64,000 nt of DNA, taken from the NCBI RefSeq assembly GCF_002892795.1, contig NZ_PJMC01000001.1:372001-436000 (forward strand), in the 5' to 3' direction. Positions 44,965-54,073 of the stretch are shown here, in pieces. Made by a program: the position numbers and the translations under genes. The number at the start of each line of letters is the position of its first letter. The first letter of the stretch is position 1. Below the pieces are notes generated by a model, which saw only the letters and a list, made by a program, of their open reading frames with translations, had not been told where the DNA came from and made no database searches. The DNA is from Arthrobacter sp. AFG20. GTDB lineage: Bacteria > Actinomycetota > Actinomycetes > Actinomycetales > Micrococcaceae.

Positions 44965-47508
44965 GTGCGTATCCCACTTTCCTGGCTGCGTGAATTCGCG
45001 CAGATACCGGCCGGAGCCACGGCCGAAGACGTCATGACGGACCTCGTCAAAGTCGGCTTTGAAGAGGAAGCGGTCCACCGCCCCACGGACGCCCTGCGCG
45101 GACCCGTCGTGGTGGGCCAGGTCCTGAGCCTGGTCAAGGAACCGCAGTCCAACGGCAAGACCATCAACTGGTGCCAGGTCCGCGTCGTCCCCGAGGGGCA
45201 GGAGCAGACCCTCACCGGCAAGGGCATTGATCCGTCCGGCGTGCAGGGCATCGTCTGCGGAGCCCACAACTTCGTCGAGGGCGACAAGGTGGTGGTCACC
45301 CTGCCGGGCGCCGTCCTTCCCGGCGACTTCCAGATCTCGGCACGGAAGACTTACGGCCACATGTCCGCGGGCATGATCGCCTCCGTCCGCGAACTGGGCA
45401 TCGGCGAGGACCACGACGGCATCCTGGTGCTTTCACGGATCGGCCTGGACCCCGAGATCGGGACCGACGCCATGGAGCTCCTGGGTCTCTACGACCAGGC
45501 CGCCGAAATCAACGTGACCCCGGACCGCGGCTACGCCTTCTCCATCCGGGGCGTGGCGCGCGAATACGCCCACGCCACCGGCACGGTATTCACCGATCCC
45601 GCGTCGAAGGTCACTGCGCCGGCTGTCCTTTCCGGCGGCTACGGCGTCAAGATCAACGACGACGCGCCCATCTACGGCAAGCCGGGCTGCGACCGCTTCG
45701 TGGCGCGCACCGTCCGCGGTGTGGACGCCACCAGGCCCACGCCGCCGTGGATGTCTTCCAGGCTGAGGTTGGCCGGCATCCGGTCCATCTCGCTGCCGGT
45801 GGACATCTCGAACTACGTGATGCTCGAGCTCGGCCAGCCGCTGCACTTCTACGACCAGGACAAGCTGTCCGGTGACATCGTGGTGCGGCGTGCGGTGACG
45901 GGGGAGAAGCTGACCACGCTCGATGGCAAGGAACGAGCGCTGGACGCCGAGGACCTGCTGATCACCGACGCCTCCGGTCCCATCGGCGTCGCCGGCGTCA
46001 TGGGCGGAGCGTCCACCGAGGTCACCGACGCCACCACGGCTGTCCTGATCGAGGCGGCCCACTTCGAGGAAGTTTCCATTGCCCGCTCGCGCCGGCGCCA
46101 CAAGCTCCCGTCCGAAGCCTCCAAGCGCTTTGAACGCGGCGTCGACTGGCAGATCGCCAACATCGCGGCCCAGCGCGCCGTCGACTTTCTCGTGGAACTG
46201 GCCGGCGGGACCGCCGATGAGTCGGGCACCGACGTCGGAACCGCACCGGATCCGGTGACCATCGCGCTCCCGGGGGAATTCCCCGCCGCCCGGATTGGCA
46301 TCGACTTCACCGAAGAGCAGATCGTCACGTCCCTTGAGGACCTGGGTGCCGTTCTCGAAAAGACCGACGCCGGCTGGACCGTCACAGCGCCAAGCTGGCG
46401 GAACGACCTGGAAACCAAGGAGGACCTCTCCGAGGAGGTAGCCCGCCTGGTCGGCTACGACCAGATCCCCGCGACCCTGCCGGTGGCGCCCCCCGGCCGG
46501 GGCCTGACCCGCGTGCAGCAGCAGCGCCGCCGCCTGGTCCAGGCCCTGGCGGACGCCGGTCTCACCGAGGTCCTCGCCTACCCCTTCGTGTCGAAGGCCG
46601 CCAACGAGGCGTTTGGCGTGGCCGAGGAGGGTGCACCCCGGACTGCGGTCAAGCTTGCCAACCCGATCAGCGAGGAGCAGGGCTACCTGCGCACATCGGT
46701 GCTGCCGGGCCTGCTGGAGGTTGCCAAGCGCAATCACTCCCGCGGCTTCCGCGACCTCGCCGTCTTCGAAGCCGGCATGGTGTTCCTGCCCGGTGACACG
46801 CTCGGCACGCCGTCCATCCCTCCGCTGGGCGTCAAGCCCACCGATGAGGTGCTGGACGCGCTGTACGACGGCGTTCCGGACCAGCCGCTGCACGTCGCAG
46901 CCGTCCTGACCGGCCACGATTCGCCGGCTGCCGCCGGCCACGCCCCGCGCCTGTGGGACTGGGCCGACGCCCTGGACATCGCCCGCCTGGCCGGTGACGT
47001 CCTGGGTGTGGAGCTTGTGGTCACCCAGGGCCGGCACCAGGCCTTCCACCCGGGCCGCGCCGCGCAGCTTTCCCTGCGCTCCGGCGAGGTGGTGGGCTAC
47101 GCCGGCGAGCTGCACCCCAAGCTCCTGGCTGCGCACGACATGCCGGCGCGGTCCGTCGCGCTGGAACTGAACGCGGATGCCCTGTTTGAGGCGGCGGCCG
47201 ACGTCGTCGTGGCGCGCCACATCTCGACGTTCCCGGTGGCCACGCAGGACGTAGCACTCGTGGTGCCGCAGGACGTCCCGGCCGACGACGTGCTGGCAGC
47301 GCTGCGTGAAGGCGCCGGGGAGCTGCTCGAGGACGTCGCCCTGTTCGACGTGTACGCGGGGAAGGGGATCGAGGACGGCAAGAAGTCCCTCGCCTTCGGC
47401 CTGCGGTTCCGCGCAACCGACCGGACGCTGACGGCCGACGAGGCGTCGGAGGCGCGGGAGCACGCCGTCGCCACCGCAGCCGAGCGGTTTGGTGCCGTCC
47501 AGCGCTAG
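44965..47508 (+). CDS. pheT: Phenylalanine-tRNA ligase beta subunit
   Basis: 847 aa. N-terminal MRIPLSWLREFAQIP, OB-fold tRNA-binding domain (VVGQVLSLVKEP...), B3/B4 editing domain (PCDR-like KPGCDRFVARTVRG), B5 and C-terminal anticodon-binding FDX-ACB domain (FPVATQDVALVVPQDVPADDVL). GTG 44965 gives the canonical start; the longer in-frame reading from 44773 lies inside pheS and is not real. Confidence 0.96.
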   Translation: MRIPLSWLREFAQIPAGATAEDVMTDLVKVGFEEEAVHRPTDALRGPVVVGQVLSLVKEPQSNGKTINWCQVRVVPEGQEQTLTGKGIDPSGVQGIVCGAHNFVEGDKVVVTLPGAVLPGDFQISARKTYGHMSAGMIASVRELGIGEDHDGILVLSRIGLDPEIGTDAMELLGLYDQAAEINVTPDRGYAFSIRGVAREYAHATGTVFTDPASKVTAPAVLSGGYGVKINDDAPIYGKPGCDRFVARTVRGVDATRPTPPWMSSRLRLAGIRSISLPVDISNYVMLELGQPLHFYDQDKLSGDIVVRRAVTGEKLTTLDGKERALDAEDLLITDASGPIGVAGVMGGASTEVTDATTAVLIEAAHFEEVSIARSRRRHKLPSEASKRFERGVDWQIANIAAQRAVDFLVELAGGTADESGTDVGTAPDPVTIALPGEFPAARIGIDFTEEQIVTSLEDLGAVLEKTDAGWTVTAPSWRNDLETKEDLSEEVARLVGYDQIPATLPVAPPGRGLTRVQQQRRRLVQALADAGLTEVLAYPFVSKAANEAFGVAEEGAPRTAVKLANPISEEQGYLRTSVLPGLLEVAKRNHSRGFRDLAVFEAGMVFLPGDTLGTPSIPPLGVKPTDEVLDALYDGVPDQPLHVAAVLTGHDSPAAAGHAPRLWDWADALDIARLAGDVLGVELVVTQGRHQAFHPGRAAQLSLRSGEVVGYAGELHPKLLAAHDMPARSVALELNADALFEAAADVVVARHISTFPVATQDVALVVPQDVPADDVLAALREGAGELLEDVALFDVYAGKGIEDGKKSLAFGLRFRATDRTLTADEASEAREHAVATAAERFGAVQR

Positions 47509-47512
47509 CTGT

Positions 47513-47556
47513 GCATAAAGAAAGACCACGCCATCTGGCGTGGTCTTTCTTTATGC
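47513..47556. terminator. Bidirectional terminator after pheT
   Basis: 21-bp perfect stem (starting GCATAAAGAAAGACC) with a 2-nt loop; A- and T-rich ends make it functional on both strands for the convergent pheT and M1 peptidase genes. Confidence 0.9.
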
Positions 47557-47580
47557 CTGAATGGCTTTATGCCGTCCGGT

Positions 47581-48930
47581 CTAAGGCAGCGGCGGCAGGG
47601 CTTCTTCGTAGAGCCAGGGGTGCAGAAGCGATTCCGTGTCCAGCCCCGTGACACGGTCGGCCGTGAGGATGAACTCGGGCGTTGACACGGAACTGTGCGC
47701 GTATGTTCGGGTCCACTCCTGCAGCAGCGCGAAGAATGCAAGGTCGCCGCAGCGGCGCCGCAGGGCGTGCAGAGCCAGGGCTCCGCGCTTGTAGACTCTG
47801 TCGTCGAACATGAGCTCGGGTCCGGGATCACCCACCAGTATGTCCTGAGCGCCGGCGCTGAGCCGCTGCCATGCCGCACGCGCCCGCTCGTGGGCGGGCA
47901 TCACGCCGGCGTCCTCGGACCAGATCCATTCCGCGTAGCAGGCGAACCCCTCGTGCAGCCAGATGTCGTTCCACGTGCCGAGCGTCAGCGAGTTGCCGAA
48001 CCACTGGTGGGCCAGTTCATGGGCGATCAGGCGCTGTGATTCCCATCCGGTATCCAGGTGGTTGGCGCCGAGGATGGACAGCGACTGCGCCTCGAGCGGG
48101 ATTTCCAGCTCATCGGCGGTGACCACCACTGTGTATTCGGGGAAGGGATAAGGGCCGAAGCGGCTGACGAACGCGCTCATCATGGCTTCCTGCCGGGCCA
48201 GCGCGGTCCGTGCCCGGGGTGCCAACTGGGCCGGCGCTGCCGCGAACTGGGGCACGCCGCCGGATGCCGGCAGGCGCTCCAGGCCGTACCGGCCGATCTG
48301 GACCGTTGCCAGATACGTTGCCATGGGCTTGTTCTGCTCATACACCCAGGTCTCCCGGCTTGACTTCACGGTATGCCCCACCAGGAGGCCGTTGCACACG
48401 GCGCGGTAGCCGGCGTCGGTGGTGACGGCGATCCGGTAGCTGGCCTTGTTCCGCGGGTGGTCGTTGCACGGGAACCAGGACGGCGCGCCGTTGGGCTGGC
48501 CGGCCACGAGGACGCCGTCGGTGAGCTCCTCCCAGCCCACCTCGCCCCAGAGCCCCCTTCGGGGCCGCGGGTTTCCGTCGTACCGGATGTCGAGGCTGAA
48601 TTCTGAGCCCGCCTCGAGGGGCTGCTCGCAGTGCACCACCAGCTGTTCCGCCCGCTGGGTGAACTTCCGTACCCGGGAGCCGTTCAGCTGCACCTTGAGG
48701 GCCCGGAGACCGGTCATGTCAAGCACGACGGCGGCTGTGGGACGCGCTGCCACGGCAGCCAGGACCGCACGGCCGGTCAGCCGGTTGCTGGCCAGCTTGT
48801 AATCCAGCTCCAGTTCATAGTGCAGGACGCGGTAGGCGTCCGTTCCGTGGCCCGGGACGTACGGGTCGCCGGTGGCGGCGGCGCCCGCAGAGAGGACGGC
48901 GGCCGGGCCTGGCGATTCTCCGGAGCTCAT
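47581..48930 (-). CDS. M1-family zinc metallopeptidase
   Basis: 449 aa. Zinc site HELAHQWFGNSLTLGTWNDIWLHEGFA (HExxH plus downstream E) and the substrate-stabilising tyrosine in VYKRGALALHALRR are intact. The exopeptidase GxMEN loop appears as PLEAQS, as in the short actinobacterial M1 subgroup. No signal peptide. It starts 23 bases after the Pls-like synthetase stop with AAGGAAG upstream, so both are likely one operon. Zinc aminopeptidases degrade epsilon-poly-lysine in known producers, suggesting the polymer as substrate; this is inference. Confidence 0.87.
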   Translation of the reverse strand: MSSGESPGPAAVLSAGAAATGDPYVPGHGTDAYRVLHYELELDYKLASNRLTGRAVLAAVAARPTAAVVLDMTGLRALKVQLNGSRVRKFTQRAEQLVVHCEQPLEAGSEFSLDIRYDGNPRPRRGLWGEVGWEELTDGVLVAGQPNGAPSWFPCNDHPRNKASYRIAVTTDAGYRAVCNGLLVGHTVKSSRETWVYEQNKPMATYLATVQIGRYGLERLPASGGVPQFAAAPAQLAPRARTALARQEAMMSAFVSRFGPYPFPEYTVVVTADELEIPLEAQSLSILGANHLDTGWESQRLIAHELAHQWFGNSLTLGTWNDIWLHEGFACYAEWIWSEDAGVMPAHERARAAWQRLSAGAQDILVGDPGPELMFDDRVYKRGALALHALRRRCGDLAFFALLQEWTRTYAHSSVSTPEFILTADRVTGLDTESLLHPWLYEEALPPLP

Positions 48931-48953
48931 TCTGCGTGTGACTTCCTTAGCTG

Positions 48954-51900
48954 TTATTTGAGGCGCGGTGCGGGAACGGTGGGCCCGGCGGCCCAGGGGC
49001 TGACCGGATTGCCCATCCAGTACGTCCCGGCGGGAACGGTCTCGCCCCGCATTACCAGGGACGCGGGACCAACGGTCCCACCCTTGCCAATCCTCGCCTG
49101 CGGCAGAATCACGCCGTGCGGGCCCATCGTCGCCCCGTCTTCGAGACTAACAGTGTCGATGCTCATGATGCGGTCGTGGAAGAGGTGGGTCTGGACCACG
49201 CAGCCGCGGTTGACTGTGGAGCCGGCGCCGAGGGTCACGAGGTCCGCCTCGGGAAGCCAATAGCTTTCACACCACGTGCCGCGGCCGATCCTGGCGCCGA
49301 GGGCACGCAGCCACCAGACGAGGGCAGGGGTGCCGCTGGCCGACCGGGCAAACCACGGGGCACTCACCATCTCGATGAAGGTGTCCACCACCTCGTTGCG
49401 CCAGATGAAGGAGCTCCACAACGGGTGTTCACCGGTCCTGATCCTGCCCACGAGGAGCCACTTGGCCGCCGCGGAGCAGCCTGCCGCCACCCCGCCCGCG
49501 AGCAGGAGGACCACGCCTCCAAGTCCCGCTGCCGCCCCGTAGCCCACGGCGGTGGCGAGCCAGTCGAAGACGAGCAGCACGCCAAGGGCCAGGCCCACCG
49601 TCAGGGCTACCGGCACGAACCGGCACAGTTCCCAGAGGGTCCTGGCCACCTTGAGCCTGGCCGGCGGCTGGAAGGTGCGCGTGCTGTCGGACGCCACCGC
49701 GGTGCGCCGCAACCTGACCGGTGGGCTGCCCAGCCAGGACGTGCCTGACTTGGCCTTGCCCGGGGTCGCCGAGAGGACTGCGACCAGGGAGTTCTTTGGC
49801 ACGCTGCGTCCGGCGGCGGTCATGCCGGAGTTGCCAAGGAAGGAACGTTTTCCGATTTTTGCGGGCGCGATCCGCATCCATCCTCCGCCGAGCTCATAGG
49901 AGGCCACCATGGTGTCGTCGGCGAGGAAGGCGCCCTCGCCCACGGTGGTCATGCGCGGCAGCAGCAGGACGGTGGAGGCCTCAACATTCTTTCCGACCTT
50001 CGCCCCCAGCAACCTCAGCCAGACCGGCGTGAACAGGCTGGCGTAAAGGGGGAACAGCAGGTCCCGCGCCATGTCCAGCACCCGCTCGGTGGCCCACACC
50101 TGCCAGCCGACGCGGCTGCGGACCCGGTAGTAGCCCTCCTTCAGGCCGACGCCCAGCAGTCTGGTGGTGGCAAGGATCAGCAGCATATTGGTGAGGCACC
50201 AGGTCAAAGCGGCGAGCGGAAGCGAGGCCAGCACCTGCGGCACGGCACTGAGCAGTGAGTCGTTGCCCCTGATGAACAGGAAGACTACCAGGGCTGCAGC
50301 TACGGCTGAAGCGTACGGAATCAGGGCCAGCACGGCGGACGCGGCGGCGAAGGCCGCGAACCAGAGATGCCGCAGGAGGGAACTGACCGGCTGAGCGGCG
50401 GGCCAGCCCTGCTTTGCCTTGCCCCGCCGTTCTGCCGGGGAACCCGCCACCACCTGACCGGACTTGACCTTGCCCAGCACGGCGGAGCCCGGTTCCACCT
50501 GGCCGCCGGCACCGATGCTGGCCCCGGGCATCAGGGTGCTGCGGGCTCCCACGGTGGCTTCTGCGCCGACATGGATGTGGCCGATGCGGACGATGTCGCC
50601 ATCAATCCACCACCCGGACAGGTCCACCTCAGGCTCGATGTTGCAGCCGCGGCCCAGGGTGAGCAGGCCGGTCACCGGGGGTAGGGAATGCAGATGGACG
50701 TCGCTCCCGATCCTGGCGCCGAGGGCCCTTGCGTAGTACGGCACCCAGGGCGCACTGGCGAGGCTGATGGCGCCTGCCAGGTCCTGGATCTGTTCGGCCA
50801 GCCAGAGGCGCAGGTGCACTTTGCCTGCCCGCGGGTAGTTTCCGGGCTGCAGGTTTCGAAGCAGGAGGCGTGCGGCGGCAACAGAAATGGCCATCCTTCC
50901 CAGTGGGCTGACGAAGACCAGCCAGGACGCTGCCACCCACCACCATGACACGGTGGGTGCGGCCGTGAACCCGGCAAACGTGAACAGGACGTTGTTTGCG
51001 GCCATCAGATAGGTCAGCCAGCGCATGCCAGCCAGGATGTGCAGCGGTATGCCCATGAGGGTCTGGAAGACCTGTGACTTCAGGGCCGTGGGGCGGACCG
51101 GCCGTTCCGGGGCAGGGCCGGCGGAGACGCCGTCGGGCAGTGACTGGCGGGCCGTCTCGATCAGCGCGCCGATGCGCGGGGTGGCGTAAATGTCCGCCAC
51201 GGTGATGGTGGGGTAGCGGACCCGCAGGGCGGAGACGAGCTGGGCGGCGGCCAACGAACCGCCGCCATGTGTGAAGAAGTCCGCATCGAGGCCCGCAACG
51301 CTGCTGCCCAGGACCGCCTGCCACCGGTCAACGATCCACTGCCCATCCTCCGGCAGGTTCAGCGGCGCGGCGTCCGCGTCCGCGGCGCCGGCGCCCGGCA
51401 GGGGCCACGGGAGCGCATGCCGGTCGACTTTTCCGCTGGTCTTGGTGGGCAGGCTCTCGACGACCGTCAGCATCGGGATGAGCGGAGCGGGCAGTGTGGC
51501 GGACAGCAGTTCTCTGAACGCGGCCAGGTCAGGCGCTGGCTCCGTCCCGCCGGCGGGAGCGAGGTAACCCACGAGGACCTGGTTGCCGGCCGCCGTCGTG
51601 CGTACAGCGGCGGCGGCACCCGCAACGCCCGGGAGGGACTGCAGGGCTGCTTCGATCTCACCGAGTTCGATCCGGCGGCCGCCAAGCTTGACCTGATCGT
51701 CGGCGCGTCCCAAGAAGATCAGGCCGGCGCGCTCGAAGCGGACCAGGTCGCCGGAGCGGTACGCGCGTCCCCATCCCAGCGAGGGCATGGGGGCATATTT
51801 CTCCGCATCCTTCTGCGGATCGAGGTAGCGGGCCAGCCCCACGCCGCCGATGATGAGCTCGCCCGCCTCGCCCTCGGCCACCGGGACGCCGTCGGAGTCC

Positions 51901-52943
51901 ACCACCGCCAAATCCCAGCCGTCCAGGGGGAGCCCGATCCTGACCGGGCCGGTACCGCCCAGCGGAGCCGCGCACGCCACAACTGTTGCCTCTGTGGGTC
52001 CGTAGGTGTTCCATACCTCACGGCCGTCCACGGCCAGGCGCTCGGCCAGCTCCGGCGGGCAGGCCTCGCCGCCGAAAATCAGCAGCCGGACGTTCTCCAG
52101 GGCCTCTGCAGGCCACAGCGCCGCAAGCGTGGGAACGGTGGAGACCACCGTGATCCCGTGATTGATCAGCCACGGCCCCAGGTCCATGCCGGTGCGAACC
52201 AGGGCCCGCGGGGCAGGCACAAGGCAGGCGCCATGGCGCCAGGCCAGCCACATCTCTTCACAGGAGGCATCGAACGCCACCGAAAGACCTGCGAGCACAC
52301 GGTCCTGCGGACCCACCGGATCGTCCTGCAGGAAAATACGCGCTTCTGCGTCCACGAACGCGGCCGCAGAGCGGTGCTGCACCGCCACACCCTTGGGCGT
52401 CCCGGTGGAACCGGACGTGAAGATGACCCAGGCGTCGTCGTCAGGCGCGGCCGGGCGCGGAGCCGGGAAGGGGCGCGGACGCTTGCGGGCCGTGACGATC
52501 TCGCCGTTTGCCCGCAGGATACCGGCCACCAAGGCCTCACCGAACACCAGCTTCGCCCGTTCGTCCGGGTCATCCGCGTCCACGGGGACGTAGGCCGCGC
52601 CGATCAGCAGGACGGCCAGGATCGCGATGTAGAGCTCGTTGGTGCCGGACGGGATCCGTACCCCGATTTTGTCGCCCGCTCCGAGGCCGGCCTGGTGCAG
52701 CCGCCGGCCCTCAGCCTTGGCCTCGGCGAGGAGTTGGGCATAGCTCAGGGAGCGGCGGCCGTCGTCGAGCGCGGAAGCGTCCGGATACCGGGCGGCCGTC
52801 TCGGCCAGGATGTCCACCAGCGTCCGCTCCGGCGGAGCCTCAGCAGCACCCGGGAGTTGCGCGGCGTGCAGCACAGCGGCCGCCGGCCTGCCGGCGGCGG
52901 AGGGATCGGTGGTGTCCAAGGTGTGCAGGAGCGGGTCAGTCAC
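48954..52943 (-). CDS. Pls/PosA-family single-module NRPS (poly-amino-acid synthetase-like)
   Basis: 1329 aa, close to the ~1319 aa of Streptomyces epsilon-poly-lysine synthetase Pls. Adenylation domain ~40-510 (FTSGSTGTPKG 175-185, NTYGPTEATV 312-321, YRSGDLVR, LPTKTSGKVDR); carrier domain with FFTHGGGSLAAAQLV near 560; then about six membrane helices alternating with tandem left-handed-helix acyltransferase-like domains and no thioesterase or condensation domain. Pocket residues D225, A226, E229, S268, I289, G291, T313, V321, V322 plus the A10 Lys resemble a lysine code. GTG start; no strong ribosome binding site. Confidence 0.9.
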   Translation of the reverse strand: MTDPLLHTLDTTDPSAAGRPAAAVLHAAQLPGAAEAPPERTLVDILAETAARYPDASALDDGRRSLSYAQLLAEAKAEGRRLHQAGLGAGDKIGVRIPSGTNELYIAILAVLLIGAAYVPVDADDPDERAKLVFGEALVAGILRANGEIVTARKRPRPFPAPRPAAPDDDAWVIFTSGSTGTPKGVAVQHRSAAAFVDAEARIFLQDDPVGPQDRVLAGLSVAFDASCEEMWLAWRHGACLVPAPRALVRTGMDLGPWLINHGITVVSTVPTLAALWPAEALENVRLLIFGGEACPPELAERLAVDGREVWNTYGPTEATVVACAAPLGGTGPVRIGLPLDGWDLAVVDSDGVPVAEGEAGELIIGGVGLARYLDPQKDAEKYAPMPSLGWGRAYRSGDLVRFERAGLIFLGRADDQVKLGGRRIELGEIEAALQSLPGVAGAAAAVRTTAAGNQVLVGYLAPAGGTEPAPDLAAFRELLSATLPAPLIPMLTVVESLPTKTSGKVDRHALPWPLPGAGAADADAAPLNLPEDGQWIVDRWQAVLGSSVAGLDADFFTHGGGSLAAAQLVSALRVRYPTITVADIYATPRIGALIETARQSLPDGVSAGPAPERPVRPTALKSQVFQTLMGIPLHILAGMRWLTYLMAANNVLFTFAGFTAAPTVSWWWVAASWLVFVSPLGRMAISVAAARLLLRNLQPGNYPRAGKVHLRLWLAEQIQDLAGAISLASAPWVPYYARALGARIGSDVHLHSLPPVTGLLTLGRGCNIEPEVDLSGWWIDGDIVRIGHIHVGAEATVGARSTLMPGASIGAGGQVEPGSAVLGKVKSGQVVAGSPAERRGKAKQGWPAAQPVSSLLRHLWFAAFAAASAVLALIPYASAVAAALVVFLFIRGNDSLLSAVPQVLASLPLAALTWCLTNMLLILATTRLLGVGLKEGYYRVRSRVGWQVWATERVLDMARDLLFPLYASLFTPVWLRLLGAKVGKNVEASTVLLLPRMTTVGEGAFLADDTMVASYELGGGWMRIAPAKIGKRSFLGNSGMTAAGRSVPKNSLVAVLSATPGKAKSGTSWLGSPPVRLRRTAVASDSTRTFQPPARLKVARTLWELCRFVPVALTVGLALGVLLVFDWLATAVGYGAAAGLGGVVLLLAGGVAAGCSAAAKWLLVGRIRTGEHPLWSSFIWRNEVVDTFIEMVSAPWFARSASGTPALVWWLRALGARIGRGTWCESYWLPEADLVTLGAGSTVNRGCVVQTHLFHDRIMSIDTVSLEDGATMGPHGVILPQARIGKGGTVGPASLVMRGETVPAGTYWMGNPVSPWAAGPTVPAPRLK

Positions 52944-53015
52944 GGCTGGATTCTTTCCCGGCGAGATGAACGGAAGGTGACATCGTTTCCTTCGTGTTCA
53001 TCCGAGGCTGGTTTA

Positions 53016-53981
53016 CTACGGAACCAGCAGCACCTTGCCGGTGGTACGCCGGCCCTCGAGGTCCTCGTGGGCCCGGCGTGCCTCAGCCAGCGGGTAGGTG
53101 GCGCCGATACGGACGTTGAGGCTGCCGTCCGCTGCGGCGCCGAAGATTTCCGTGGAGCGCCAGAGGCGTTCCTGCGGGTTGCCGAGGAAGTGGGCGAGGG
53201 ACGGCCGCGTCAGGGTCAGGGAACCGCCGGCATTGAGCCGCTGCGGGTCCACCGGCGGGACGGGTCCGGAGGCTGCGCCGAAGAGCACCAGCGAACCGCG
53301 GGTGCGCAGGCTGGCCAGCGAGCCGTCGAACGTGTCCTTCCCAACGCCGTCGTACACTACGTTCACGCCGGCACCGTGGGTCAGGTCCCGGACGGCGTCG
53401 GCGAAGCCGTCGTAGCGCAGCACCTCGTCTGCGCCGGCACCGCGGGCCAGGGACTCCTTCTCATCCGTTGAAACGGTGGTGATGACACGGGCGCCGCGGG
53501 CCTTCAGGAGCTGGATCAGCAGCAGGCCCACCCCTCCGGCGCCGGCATGGAGCAGGACGTTGTGCCCGGGCTCAACCCGGAACGAGGAGTTGATCAGGTA
53601 ATGGGCCGTCATGCCCTGGAGGGGGAGTGCAGCGGCGGTGTGGTCGTCCACGCCGTCCGGCACGGGCAGGGCCTTCGCGGCGTCCAGCACGATGTACCCG
53701 GCGTAGCACGCAGTTCCCTCCGCCGTGGCCACTCGGCTGCCTACCGAAACGTCCTCGACACCCTCGCCGACTTCCTCGACGACGCCGGCCGCTTCAGATC
53801 CCGGGGTGAAGGGATAGGCCACCTTGTAGGTGCCGTTGCGCTGGTAGGTCTCGATGAAGTTGACGCCCGTTGCCGCGACCTTCACCAGCAGCTGGCCGGG
53901 ACCGGGGACGGGGCGGTCGATCTCCGTGATGTCCAGAACCTCGGGACCGCCTGCCTGCCGGGCGACGATGGCGTGCGTCAT
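53016..53981 (-). CDS. qor: Quinone oxidoreductase (zinc-type MDR family)
   Basis: 321 aa. MDR fold with NADPH-binding LLHAGAGGVGLLLIQLLKARGARVITTVST and the QOR pattern GVNFIETYQRNGTYKVAYPFTPGSEAAG. Reduces quinones, often semiquinone-forming. ATG 53981 follows AGGAGA; a longer reading to 54017 is possible. Probably independent of the synthetase upstream neighbour. Confidence 0.88.
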   Translation of the reverse strand: MTHAIVARQAGGPEVLDITEIDRPVPGPGQLLVKVAATGVNFIETYQRNGTYKVAYPFTPGSEAAGVVEEVGEGVEDVSVGSRVATAEGTACYAGYIVLDAAKALPVPDGVDDHTAAALPLQGMTAHYLINSSFRVEPGHNVLLHAGAGGVGLLLIQLLKARGARVITTVSTDEKESLARGAGADEVLRYDGFADAVRDLTHGAGVNVVYDGVGKDTFDGSLASLRTRGSLVLFGAASGPVPPVDPQRLNAGGSLTLTRPSLAHFLGNPQERLWRSTEIFGAAADGSLNVRIGATYPLAEARRAHEDLEGRRTTGKVLLVP

Positions 53982-54073
53982 GGAATTTCTCCTTTTCCGG
54001 GCCGGGACCTCCGGCACCCTTCCTCACCTCATCCTAGGGACCGGGGCCGTGCAGGCGAAGTCGGGGCGGCGGG

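Noticed and set aside
45433..47529. 698-codon minus-strand frame opposite pheT
   Set aside because: Antisense shadow of pheT; no domain recognisable and the terminator at 47513 lies in its start region.
51267..53471. 734-codon + strand frame opposite the Pls-like synthetase
   Set aside because: Antisense shadow spanning two unrelated minus-strand genes and their gap.
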